The notes beneath the pieces were generated by a model. The model saw only the letters and a program-made list of their open reading frames with translations. It ran no database searches and was not told the DNA's origin. Shown one piece after another: positions 1-8,322 of a stretch of 64,000 nt of DNA (the stretch's first letter is position 1; each line of letters begins with the position of its first letter). The stretch is from Thermohalobaculum sp039180675 (GTDB lineage Bacteria > Pseudomonadota > Alphaproteobacteria > Rhodobacterales > Rhodobacteraceae): contig JBCDDC010000015.1 in the NCBI GenBank assembly GCA_039180675.1, positions 1-64,000 of the forward strand, read 5' to 3'. A program made the translations under genes and the position numbers.

Positions 1-217
1 CCCCGTCCCTGTTCCGGCACCCATATTGCCCACCCCCCCCACCCCCCCGCCGGCCCCCCCGCCCCGCCCCCCCCCCCCCCCCCGGGAGGGCGCATGGCTA
101 TGCCACCTGAGGCTCTGGCGGCAAGGATGCTTCGGAGGGCAGCGGCTGGGGAAACAAAAGGACGCACCCACCCGGGGTCGGGCGCGACGGCGGCTGTGCC
201 TTGTCGGAGACAGATCC
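1..217. other. C-rich low-complexity window edge, no confident gene
   Basis: Positions 31-83 are almost entirely C, with a few A and G interruptions. The translation there is nothing but Pro and Arg. From about 84 to 217 the sequence is ordinary GC-rich DNA with no motif I recognise. An open frame runs through the block into the downstream gene, but its Pro-rich start is an artefact of base composition. A homopolymer block this pure at the very edge is more typical of an assembly or sequencing artefact than of biology. Confidence 0.6.
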
Positions 218-700
218 TTGGCGGCAGTTTTTGCGTCACTGTGGGCGATAATGTTCTCGGCCAGTGTAGCCCATGCATGCCTCATCACATCTGCTCCGCG
301 ACTCGTAGATATCGCGACCGCTGATGTGGTCATGCATGCCAAGGTGACGGAGATCATCGAGGGCCCCGCTCTTGCAGTTGGGACACCTGGAATGGCTCCC
401 TACAGCAGCCTTGTGAGTCTTGAGGCTATCGAGATCTACCGCGGTGCAAAGAAGCAAAGATGGCAAGCTATCTGGCTTGGCCGCAACGAACGGTCGGCTG
501 CTTCGCGGATCGCTGACCTCGACACCGGATGGGGCTTTATCGTCGGCGTAAGTACCTCTGACAGTCTTCTTTTGTTGAACGGGATCGATCACGGGCCGGT
601 GCTTTACGACAACAACTGCCCGCACGGCACACCGCATGTTTACCCGTGGTCCCATGAAATTGAGAGCAGTCTATCAAAGATCCTGAGGGCCTCCGAATGA
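218..700 (+). CDS. Small secreted protein of unknown function, coupled to murD
   Basis: Not recognised. The frame is open further upstream into the poly-C edge, but the credible protein begins at TTG 218, with a CGGAG-like ribosome site about 9 nt upstream, or at ATG 251. The N-terminus is hydrophobic and ends in SVAHA before a Cys, which looks like a signal peptide for export. The mature part, about 140 residues, has no obvious membrane segment and contains a Cys-Pro-His-Gly stretch (NNCPHG) near the C-terminus. The stop overlaps the murD start by 4 nt (ATGA), so it is translated into the cell-wall operon. The position is where mraY usually sits. True start and function are uncertain. Confidence 0.5.
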   Translation: MAAVFASLWAIMFSASVAHACLITSAPRLVDIATADVVMHAKVTEIIEGPALAVGTPGMAPYSSLVSLEAIEIYRGAKKQRWQAIWLGRNERSAASRIADLDTGWGFIVGVSTSDSLLLLNGIDHGPVLYDNNCPHGTPHVYPWSHEIESSLSKILRASE

Positions 701-2094
701 TCCCCCTCACCACATATGCCTCCCGCACTGTCGGTGTCCTAGGCCTCGGTAAATCCGGGCTTTCGGCAGCACGGGCGTTGAAGGCGGGTGGGGCGACCGT
801 GTTTTGCTGGGATGATAATGAGGCGCCGCGTGAGACGGCTTCGGCCGAGGGGTTGGAGGTCGCGGATCTGACCCGGCCGCGGGAGGCGGCGTCGCTCGAT
901 CTCCTGATCGTCTCGCCCGGCATTCCGCATCACTATCCGGAGCCGCATAAGGCGGTCCTCGCGGCGTGGGAGGCCGGGGTGCCGGTCGACAACGATGTCA
1001 GCCTCTTCTTCCAGGCGTTGACGGACCCGGACCGGGAGGGGGCCGATGAAGGCAGTCCGAAGGTGATCTGCGTCACCGGCTCCAACGGGAAATCGACCAC
1101 GACCGCGTTGATCCATCACCTGCTGGGCGCAGCCGGGCGGCACACGCAGATGGGTGGGAACATCGGGCGGGGCGTGCTGGATCTCGATAATCCAGGACCC
1201 GGCGAAGTCGTGGTGCTGGAGCTTTCCTCCTATCAGACCGAGCTTGCGCGTGTGCTGGCGCCGGATGTGGCGGTGTTCCTGAACCTCTCGCCCGATCATC
1301 TGGGCCGGCATGGTGGCATGGGCGGGTACTTTGCCGCCAAGAAACGGCTTTTCGAGTACGGCGGCCCGGATCGCTCGATCATCGGGGTCGACGGGATCGA
1401 GGGGCGGTTCGTCGCCAACACCATGGGGCCGGAGACGATCCGGATCGCGGCCACGCAAAAGCTGCGCGGCGAGGGCTGGTCGGTCTTCATGAACAAGAAC
1501 CACCTGACCGAGTGGCGCGGCGGCAAGCAGATGGCGGCGATCGACTTGCGCCAATGCCCCGCGCTGATCGGCAGCCACAACCATCAGAACGCCTGCGCCG
1601 CCTATGCGGCCTGCCGTGCCGTCGGGGTGCCCCCGCGCAGGCTGGAGGCGGGGCTCGCGAGCTTCCCCGGCCTCGCGCACCGGCTGGAGCGGATTGGCGA
1701 GATCGGCGGCGTCGCCTTCGTCAATGACAGCAAGGCGACCAATGCGGATGCGGCGGAGAAGGCGTTGCTCAGCTTCGAGAACATCCGCTGGATCCTGGGC
1801 GGGCAGGCCAAGGAAGGCGGGATCGAACCGCTCACCGGGCTCTTCGACCGGGTCGCAAAGGCCTATCTGATCGGCGAATGCGCCGATCAATTCGCCGCAA
1901 CCCTGGAGAGCACACCGCACGAGATCTGCGGCGATCTGGCCACAGCCGTGGCCCGCGCCCGCGCCGATGCGGCGCCTGGGGACACCATCCTCCTTGCGCC
2001 GGCGGCCGCAAGCTGGGATCAATTTACAAGTTTTGAGGCGCGGGGCGATGCATTCCGTGCCCTTGTTGAGAGCAGTCAGGAGGAACCGGCATGA
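697..2094 (+). CDS. murD: UDP-N-acetylmuramoylalanine--D-glutamate ligase MurD
   Basis: Adds D-glutamate to UDP-MurNAc-L-Ala, using ATP, in the cytoplasmic phase of peptidoglycan synthesis. The 465-residue product has the expected Mur-ligase layout: an N-terminal Rossmann-like domain with GLGKSG near residues 16-21, the ATP-binding loop GSNGKSTT near 128-135, and a C-terminal domain with the NDSKATN motif of this family. The length is normal. ATG 697 overlaps the previous stop (ATGA), and the gene's own stop overlaps the ftsW start by 4 nt, so translation is coupled on both sides. It is the first dcw gene in the window. Confidence 0.96.
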   Translation: MIPLTTYASRTVGVLGLGKSGLSAARALKAGGATVFCWDDNEAPRETASAEGLEVADLTRPREAASLDLLIVSPGIPHHYPEPHKAVLAAWEAGVPVDNDVSLFFQALTDPDREGADEGSPKVICVTGSNGKSTTTALIHHLLGAAGRHTQMGGNIGRGVLDLDNPGPGEVVVLELSSYQTELARVLAPDVAVFLNLSPDHLGRHGGMGGYFAAKKRLFEYGGPDRSIIGVDGIEGRFVANTMGPETIRIAATQKLRGEGWSVFMNKNHLTEWRGGKQMAAIDLRQCPALIGSHNHQNACAAYAACRAVGVPPRRLEAGLASFPGLAHRLERIGEIGGVAFVNDSKATNADAAEKALLSFENIRWILGGQAKEGGIEPLTGLFDRVAKAYLIGECADQFAATLESTPHEICGDLATAVARARADAAPGDTILLAPAAASWDQFTSFEARGDAFRALVESSQEEPA

Positions 2095-3254
2095 CCGAGC
2101 TGGCGTTCCGCAACCTGGCGTCGAGGCAGAAGGACAGCTCCGTCCTCGGCGACTGGTGGCACTCGGTGGACCGATGGGCCCTGGGCGCGGTGATCGCGCT
2201 GATGGGCGTGGGGCTGATGCTCGCGCTCGCCGCGTCGCCGCCATTGGCTCACAAGAACGGGCTCTGGACTTATCACTACGTCGCGCGCCACGTGGTTTTC
2301 GTGATCATGGGTTTGGGTCTCATGGCCGCGATCTCGATGTGCACGATCAAGACGGTGAGGCGGCTCGGCGTGCTGCTGTTCCTCGGCTTCTGGTTGGCGA
2401 CCGCGCTTTTGCCCATGCTGGGGACGGATTTTGGCAAGGGCGCCTATCGCTGGTACTCGCTGGGGTTCCTGTCGCTGCAACCCTCGGAGTTGCTGAAGAC
2501 CGGGTTTGTCATCACCATGGCCTGGGTCATGGCCGGGAGCTTTGACAAGAAGGGTCCGCCCGGCATGACGATCTCGGCGGTTGTTGCGGTGATCATTGCG
2601 GTGATGCTGGCCATGCAGCCTGATTTTGGCCAGGCGATGCTGGTGTTGGGTGTCTGGGCCTCGATGATCTTCGTTGCGGGCGCGCCGGTCTGGATCCTGA
2701 TGGGGCTCGGCGGGTTTATCTGTGTCGGTGGCTGGTTCGCCTACCACAACTCGGAACACGTGGCCCGGCGGATCGACGGGTACTGGGCGGAGAGCCTGGA
2801 CCCAAACACCCAGCTTGCCTACGCCCAGGCCGCGATCCGCGAGGGTGGGTTGTTCGGCGTCGGCGCGGCGCAGGGGCAGGTGAAATGGACCCTGCCGGAC
2901 GCGCATACCGACTTCATCATCGCGGTGGCGGCGGAGGAATTCGGACTGGTCTTCACCGTGGCCCTGATCGGGCTGTTCCTGTTCATCGTGCTGCGCGCGC
3001 TCGGCCGGCTGGTGGAGGAGCGCGATATCTTCGTGCGGCTGGCCGGGACGGGCCTCGCGGCCCTGTTCGGCATGCAGGCCTTCGTGAACCTCTCGGTCGC
3101 GATCCGGCTTTTGCCCGCCAAGGGGATGACGCTGCCGTTTATCTCTTACGGCGGCTCTTCGATGATCGCGGCCGCCCTGGCGATGGGGGCGCTGCTGGCG
3201 TTCACGCGGACGCGGGCCCATGACGCGGCGGCGGAAATCCGGAACTCGATGTGA
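2091..3254 (+). CDS. ftsW: Septal peptidoglycan glycosyltransferase FtsW (SEDS family)
   Basis: Polytopic inner-membrane protein that polymerises lipid II glycan at the division septum with its partner PBP3. The 387-residue sequence is strongly hydrophobic, with about ten predicted helices. It carries the signature LPFISYGGSS near residues 346-355 in the last periplasmic loop and final helix, which identifies the SEDS family. Its position between murD and murG marks it as FtsW rather than RodA. It overlaps murD by 4 nt (ATGA), and its stop overlaps the GTG start of murG. Confidence 0.95.
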   Translation: MTELAFRNLASRQKDSSVLGDWWHSVDRWALGAVIALMGVGLMLALAASPPLAHKNGLWTYHYVARHVVFVIMGLGLMAAISMCTIKTVRRLGVLLFLGFWLATALLPMLGTDFGKGAYRWYSLGFLSLQPSELLKTGFVITMAWVMAGSFDKKGPPGMTISAVVAVIIAVMLAMQPDFGQAMLVLGVWASMIFVAGAPVWILMGLGGFICVGGWFAYHNSEHVARRIDGYWAESLDPNTQLAYAQAAIREGGLFGVGAAQGQVKWTLPDAHTDFIIAVAAEEFGLVFTVALIGLFLFIVLRALGRLVEERDIFVRLAGTGLAALFGMQAFVNLSVAIRLLPAKGMTLPFISYGGSSMIAAALAMGALLAFTRTRAHDAAAEIRNSM

Positions 3255-4345
3255 ACCAGCCGCTGCTGGTCATCGCGGCCGGAGGGACGGGCGGGCATAT
3301 GTTCCCGGCCCAGGCGCTGGCGGAGGAGATGCTGGCGCGCGGCTGGCGGGTCAGGCTGTCGACCGATGAGCGGGGCGCTGCCTATGCCGGGGGCTTTCCG
3401 TCGGCGGTGGAGCGGCAGGTGGTCTCCGCCGGGACGTTCGCGCGGGGCGGGATCTCGAAACTGACGGCGCCGTTTCAGATCCTGGCAGGTGTTATCTCGG
3501 CGATCGTTCGGATGCGGTCGGAGAAACCGGCCTGTGTCGCGGGGTTCGGCGGCTACCCAGCCTTTCCCGCCATGGCTGCGGCTTGGTTTCTGGGGCGCCC
3601 GCGCCTGATCCATGAGCAGAATGGCGTACTCGGCAAGGTCAACGAGGTCTTCGCCCGCCGGGTCGACCGGGTCGCCTGCGGGACATGGCCGACGGTGCTG
3701 CCGAGCGGTGTGGAGGGGATCCATACCGGCAATCCGGTGCGCGGCGCGATCGTCCAACATGCAGGCGCGGCTTACTCCCCTCCCGGTGACGGACCGCTGC
3801 ACGTGCTGGTCATCGGTGGCAGTCAGGGCGCGCGGATCCTGTCTCAGACGGTTCCGGCGGCGCTCGCCGCTTTGCCGGAGGAGATGAAGAGCCGGTTGCG
3901 CGTCGCCCATCAGGCGAGGGCCGAGGATCATGCGATGGTCGTCGGCGCCTATGCCGAGGCCGGGATCGACGCGACAGTCGAGCCCTTCTTCCACGATGTT
4001 CCGGAGCGGTTGGACGCAGCGCAGCTCGTGATCTCGCGCTCCGGCGCCTCGACGGTCGCCGATCTGGGGGCAGTCGGGCGGCCGTCGATCCTGATCCCGC
4101 TTGCGATCGCAAAGCGCGATGAGCAGACCGCGAATGCTAAGGGTCTGGTCGATGCGGGCGCGGCTGTGATGGTCAAGGAAGCCGAATTCTCACCGGAACG
4201 CCTTGCTGAGGAGGTTGCCGCAATCCTGGGCGATCCAGACACCGCCGCACGCATGGCCGAGGCGGCGCGAGCGCAGGGCATCCCCGATGCGGCAAAGCGG
4301 CTGGCCGATCTGGTCGAGACGCTTGCAGGCTCAAAGCCCACCTGA
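3251..4345 (+). CDS. murG: UDP-GlcNAc:undecaprenyl-PP-MurNAc-pentapeptide GlcNAc transferase MurG
   Basis: Converts lipid I to lipid II on the cytoplasmic membrane face. The 364-residue GT-B protein starts at GTG 3251, inside the end of ftsW (GTGA overlap). The N-terminal donor/acceptor loop GGTGGHMFPA is at residues 11-20. The second-domain motif VIGGSQGAR and the UDP-GlcNAc-binding stretch SRSGASTVADL follow, both typical of MurG. Membrane association is expected to be peripheral, since no transmembrane helix is visible. Downstream murC starts 37 nt later with its own ribosome site. Confidence 0.96.
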   Translation: MNQPLLVIAAGGTGGHMFPAQALAEEMLARGWRVRLSTDERGAAYAGGFPSAVERQVVSAGTFARGGISKLTAPFQILAGVISAIVRMRSEKPACVAGFGGYPAFPAMAAAWFLGRPRLIHEQNGVLGKVNEVFARRVDRVACGTWPTVLPSGVEGIHTGNPVRGAIVQHAGAAYSPPGDGPLHVLVIGGSQGARILSQTVPAALAALPEEMKSRLRVAHQARAEDHAMVVGAYAEAGIDATVEPFFHDVPERLDAAQLVISRSGASTVADLGAVGRPSILIPLAIAKRDEQTANAKGLVDAGAAVMVKEAEFSPERLAEEVAAILGDPDTAARMAEAARAQGIPDAAKRLADLVETLAGSKPT

Positions 4346-4382
4346 TAGGCGGCGCCCCAACCCCAAACCCCGAGGAGCACCG

Positions 4383-5783
4383 ATGAACCCGCCAACCGCG
4401 CTTCCCATTGATATCGGCCCGATCCACTTCGTCGGGATCGGCGGCATCGGTATGTCCGGGATCGCGGAGGTGATGCTCAACCTCGGCTACCGCGTGCAGG
4501 GCTCGGATCTGAAGGAAAGCCCGATCACCCAGCGGCTGCACGATCTGGGCGCGACGATCTCCATTGGTCAGAAGGCGGAAAATCTGGGCGATGCGGGCGT
4601 CGTGGTGATCTCGACCGCGATCAAGGAGGGCAATCCGGAGCTTGACGAGGCCCGCGCGCGGGCCCTGCCGGTCGTCCGCCGGGCCGAGATGCTGGCCGAA
4701 CTGATGCGGCTGCGCTGGAACGTGGCTGTGGGCGGCACTCATGGTAAGACGACGACGACTTCGCTGGTGGCGGCTTTGCTCGACGCGGGCGGCGAGGACC
4801 CGACCGTCATCAATGGCGGGATCATCCACGCCTATGGCTCGAACGCGCGCAAGGGCGAGGGCCGCTGGATGGTGGTTGAGGCCGATGAGAGTGACGGCAC
4901 CTTTGTCAAACTGCCCGCGACCATCGCTGTCGTGACCAATATCGACCCCGAGCATATGGATCACTACGGCACCGTGGAGGCGCTGCGCGACGGGTTCGAT
5001 GCCTTTGTCTCGAACATCCCGTTCTACGGTGCGCTGGTCGCCTGCATCGACCACCCGGAAGTGCAGAGCCTGATCGGCCGGGTCGGCGACCGGCGGGTGG
5101 TGACCTACGGCATCTCGCGCCAGGCGGATATCCGGGCGGAGAACATCCGCTATGACAATGGCGGCATGCACTTCGACGTGGTGTTCCGCGATGACGAGGC
5201 CCGTGAGATGAGCCTGCCGATGCCGGGTGAGCACAACGTGCTGAACGCCCTCGCGGCGATCGGCGTGGCGCGGGAGCTGAAGATCGAGCTCGACGATATC
5301 GCGAAGGGTCTTGCGAGCTTTGACGGTGTAAAGCGTCGGTTCACCCGGGTTGGGACCTGGAACGGTGCGACGATCATCGACGATTATGGTCACCACCCGG
5401 TCGAGATCGAGGCGGTGCTCAAGGCCGCCCGCGCCTCGGTCGATGCCTCCGGCGGCAAGGTCATCGCGATCCACCAGCCGCACCGCTATTCGCGCCTCTA
5501 CGATCTGTTCGAGGAGTTCTGCGGCTGCTTCAACGACGCGGATATCGTGGCCATCACTGATGTCTTCGCGGCCGGAGAGGCGCCGATCGAGGGGATCAGC
5601 CGGGATACGCTGGTGAGCGGGTTGCGCGACCACGGGCACCGCAGTGCACACGGGCTGGATGCTCCAGATGGCCTGGCGGAGTTCGTCCGAGAGCATGCAG
5701 AGGCCGGTGATCTGGTGGTCTGTCTTGGTGCCGGAACGATCTCGGCCTGGGCCAATGCGCTGCCCGATCAGCTTTCAGACTAG
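4383..5783 (+). CDS. murC: UDP-N-acetylmuramate--L-alanine ligase MurC
   Basis: Adds the first amino acid, L-Ala, to UDP-MurNAc using ATP. The frame is open upstream into murG, but ATG 4383 is the start: it has a strong GAGGAG at 4372-4377 and gives the normal 466-residue length. The N-terminal motif GIGGIGMSG is at residues 18-26, the ATP loop GGTHGKTTT near 118-126, and the family motif DDYGHHP in the C-terminal part. All are diagnostic of MurC. It is separated from murB by two extra genes, which is unlike the usual near-adjacent arrangement. Confidence 0.96.
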   Translation: MNPPTALPIDIGPIHFVGIGGIGMSGIAEVMLNLGYRVQGSDLKESPITQRLHDLGATISIGQKAENLGDAGVVVISTAIKEGNPELDEARARALPVVRRAEMLAELMRLRWNVAVGGTHGKTTTTSLVAALLDAGGEDPTVINGGIIHAYGSNARKGEGRWMVVEADESDGTFVKLPATIAVVTNIDPEHMDHYGTVEALRDGFDAFVSNIPFYGALVACIDHPEVQSLIGRVGDRRVVTYGISRQADIRAENIRYDNGGMHFDVVFRDDEAREMSLPMPGEHNVLNALAAIGVARELKIELDDIAKGLASFDGVKRRFTRVGTWNGATIIDDYGHHPVEIEAVLKAARASVDASGGKVIAIHQPHRYSRLYDLFEEFCGCFNDADIVAITDVFAAGEAPIEGISRDTLVSGLRDHGHRSAHGLDAPDGLAEFVREHAEAGDLVVCLGAGTISAWANALPDQLSD

Positions 5784-5789
5784 CGGCCC

Positions 5790-6092
5790 ATGTTCGGCGA
5801 CATGCTCCTCCTGGCGGCCGAGATGCTGGCGAGTCTCTGGGGGGCAGGCTTGGTGATTGTACTGCTCGCGGTCTTTGCCGGGATCCACTGGTACTGGAGC
5901 CCCGGCGCGGTGTTCCGGATCATGATCTTCACGAGTTGCGGGGTTCTATTCACTGGCTTCGCTGGTGCCGGTCAAATCGCCTGGGTCGCAAGCAACATGG
6001 TCTTTGTCCCGCCCATCGTGGTCGCGACGATCGTTGCCGCTTTGACCGCGATTCTTCTGGGCGCAGCCGGCGTGATCCCGAGCCGCCGATGA
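5790..6092 (+). CDS. Small multi-helix membrane protein of unknown function
   Basis: A 100-residue protein starting at ATG 5790, only 6 nt after murC, with the same strand and codon style as its neighbours. The sequence is almost wholly hydrophobic. I see three likely membrane helices: about residues 5-31, 38-60 and 67-92, with a short basic end (PSRR). Rhodobacterales often have small membrane proteins of the DUF2484 type in this interval. This one does not clearly match what I know of that family, so no family is assigned. Its location suggests co-transcription with the cell-wall genes. Confidence 0.65.
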   Translation: MFGDMLLLAAEMLASLWGAGLVIVLLAVFAGIHWYWSPGAVFRIMIFTSCGVLFTGFAGAGQIAWVASNMVFVPPIVVATIVAALTAILLGAAGVIPSRR

Positions 6093-6138
6093 GGTATACC
6101 CTCATCCAGTACGTTTCAGATCTGGATTAAGGGCGTCA

Positions 6139-7323
6139 ATGTCGGCTCCTCAACTCAAACGCCGTCTCGGCTTTGGCCTGCTGACGCTCTACGGCGTCGG
6201 CGTCATGATCGGCGCGGGGATCTACGTCCTGGTGGGCGAGGTGGCGGGGCAGAGCGGTGGGCTCGCCCCTTTTGCCTTTCTGATCGCCGGGCTGCTTGCG
6301 TTGCCAACAGCCTTGTCCTACTCGGAACTCTCGACCCGGATCCCGGAGAGCGCGGGTGAGGCCGCCTATCTCAGAACCGCGACGGGCAGCTTGAGCGCCG
6401 CCTCGGCCGTCGGGCTTGCGGTTGCGGCCGTCGGGGTGATCTCGGCAGCGGCGATCCTGAGGGGCGGCGTCGGGTATCTGACGGCTATTGTGGATCTCCC
6501 GGAGGACTTGCTCATCGCAGGGGTGGGCACAGCATTGGGCGCACTGGCGATCCTCGGGGTCGTGGAGTCGCTCGCCGCGGCGGCGATCCTGACATTCATC
6601 GAACTAGTCGGCCTTGCCATCGTCGTCTTTGCAGGCTTCTCCGGGCCGATCGTCGTGCAGGCGCCTGCGTCTGCCGCGGGAATGGAGGGGCTGGCTGCGG
6701 CGGGTCTCCTGGCCTTCTTCGCCTTCATCGGGTTCGAGGACATGGTGAACATGGCCGAGGAGACCCGCGACCCGGGCCGGAACATGCCACGCGCGATCAT
6801 GGCAGCCCTCGTGGTCACGACGCTGATCTACATCCTGGTGGCCTGGGCCGCCGTCAGAACCGTGGACGCGGGAGAGCTGAGTGAGAGCACACGGCCTCTC
6901 GCGCTGGTCTTCGAGCGTGGCACAGGAAACAGCTCGGGATTTCTCGCCATGATCGCCGCCGCGGCAGCCTTGAATGGCGTGCTGGCCCAGATGGTGATGT
7001 CGGCGCGGGTGCTCTTCGGGCTTGGCCGGTCCGTCAGGGTCTTCTCGGTCTTCCACGAGTCGCATCCCCGGTTCGGGACACCCGTGCGGGCCACGCTGCT
7101 GGGCGTTGCGATCGTCATCACGCTGGCCCTGAGCGCGCCCTTGGCGGATCTGGCGCATCTCACCTCGATGATCCTGCTCGCGGTCTTTGTCGCGATCAAT
7201 CTCGCCCTGATCGTGATCAAACGTCAGAGGCCGCTTCCCGATGGTTTCAAGGTTCCCGTCGCCGTGCCCATCGCAGGCGCCATCCTGTCGTTCATCGCCT
7301 TGCTCTGGGGTGTCTTCGGATGA
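6139..7323 (+). CDS. APC-superfamily amino acid permease
   Basis: Predicted inner-membrane transporter for amino acids or amines. The 394-residue protein begins MSAPQLKRRLGFG, followed by GVGVMIGAGIYVLVG, the typical first helix of the APC family with its substrate-binding GAGIY. Repeated hydrophobic segments give about eleven helices. The sequence FIGFEDMVNMAEETRDPGRNMP, broken across a helix and loop, matches the family's central signature. It is somewhat shorter than most members (430-480). ATG 6139 has only a weak ribosome site. The stop overlaps murB by 4 nt (ATGA), so it is embedded in the dcw operon. The substrate cannot be read from sequence. Confidence 0.85.
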   Translation: MSAPQLKRRLGFGLLTLYGVGVMIGAGIYVLVGEVAGQSGGLAPFAFLIAGLLALPTALSYSELSTRIPESAGEAAYLRTATGSLSAASAVGLAVAAVGVISAAAILRGGVGYLTAIVDLPEDLLIAGVGTALGALAILGVVESLAAAAILTFIELVGLAIVVFAGFSGPIVVQAPASAAGMEGLAAAGLLAFFAFIGFEDMVNMAEETRDPGRNMPRAIMAALVVTTLIYILVAWAAVRTVDAGELSESTRPLALVFERGTGNSSGFLAMIAAAAALNGVLAQMVMSARVLFGLGRSVRVFSVFHESHPRFGTPVRATLLGVAIVITLALSAPLADLAHLTSMILLAVFVAINLALIVIKRQRPLPDGFKVPVAVPIAGAILSFIALLWGVFG

Positions 7324-8261
7324 ATTTTGCCTCCTCGCTGCCTGCGGTCTCAGGAAAGCTCACTCTGAACCGCCCCCTCGCGCCCCTGACCTGGTTGCGT
7401 GTTGGCGGCGCGGCGGAGGCGTTCTTTCAGCCCGCCGATATCGACGATCTTCAGGCTTTTCTTGCGGCATGCCCGGTCGAGGTTCCGGTGACCGCGCTTG
7501 GGGTCTGTTCCAACATGATTATCCGCGACGGTGGCCTGCCGGGAGTTTCGGTTCGCCTCGGCCGAGCGTTCGCCGGGTTTGACGTGTTGCCCGATCATCG
7601 CATCCGGGTCGGTGCCGCCATGCTGGACGCGCAGGTGGCGAAACGGGCGGCGGCGGAAGGGATCGCGGGGCTCGAGTTTCTGCGCACGATCCCGGGGGCC
7701 ATTGGTGGTGCCGTGCGGATGAATGCGGGCTGCTATGGCACCTACACGGCGGATGTCCTCGAGAGTGTGACGCTGATCGACCGGCAGGGGCAACTCCAGA
7801 TCCTCGCGCCGGAGGCCGTTGGATTTGCCTATCGCAGCTCCGATTTGCCGGAGGGGGCGGTGATCGTGGAGGCGATCCTGAAGGGCAAACCTGGAGATCC
7901 TGCGGAGATCGAGGCGCGGATGGACGCGGCTCTGCAGCGCCGGGCCGAGAGCCAACCGGTCAAGGACCGCTCCTGCGGGTCCACCTTTCGCAATCCGGCC
8001 GGGTTTTCCTCGACCGGGCAAGCCGATGATCCGATGGATCTCAAGGCCTGGAAACTGATCGACGATGCGGGTTGCCGGGGGCTCCGCCTCGGCGGTGCCC
8101 AGATCTCGGAGATGCACACCAATTTCCTGATCAATGCAGGCGGCGCGACGGCGGCCGATCTCGAGCGTTTGGGCGAGTTTGTCCGCGCCCGGGTAAAAGC
8201 GACTTCGGGGCAAAATTTGCTATGGGAAATCCAGCGCTTGGGGGTTATGCTCGCCGAATAA
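7320..8261 (+). CDS. murB: UDP-N-acetylenolpyruvoylglucosamine reductase MurB
   Basis: FAD- and NADPH-dependent reduction of the enolpyruvyl ether to give UDP-MurNAc. The 313-residue protein has the FAD-binding core GLEFLRTIPGAIGG followed by MNAGCYG. The catalytic serine lies in CGSTFRNP, near residue 219, and EMHTNFLIN sits near the C-terminus. It fits the shorter MurB type found in alphaproteobacteria. ATG 7320 overlaps the upstream permease stop (ATGA). A 61-nt gap separates it from ddl. Confidence 0.95.
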   Translation: MNFASSLPAVSGKLTLNRPLAPLTWLRVGGAAEAFFQPADIDDLQAFLAACPVEVPVTALGVCSNMIIRDGGLPGVSVRLGRAFAGFDVLPDHRIRVGAAMLDAQVAKRAAAEGIAGLEFLRTIPGAIGGAVRMNAGCYGTYTADVLESVTLIDRQGQLQILAPEAVGFAYRSSDLPEGAVIVEAILKGKPGDPAEIEARMDAALQRRAESQPVKDRSCGSTFRNPAGFSSTGQADDPMDLKAWKLIDDAGCRGLRLGGAQISEMHTNFLINAGGATAADLERLGEFVRARVKATSGQNLLWEIQRLGVMLAE

Positions 8262-8322
8262 CATGTCACACAAGTGACGGCTGACCCGGCGACAAAAGAC
8301 CGGGCGGCAGAACGAGGCGCGA

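Noticed and set aside
739..2244. Long antisense open frames across murD, ftsW and other GC-rich genes
   Set aside because: They lie opposite well-supported genes and show His/Arg/Asp-rich compositional artefacts typical of high-GC DNA.
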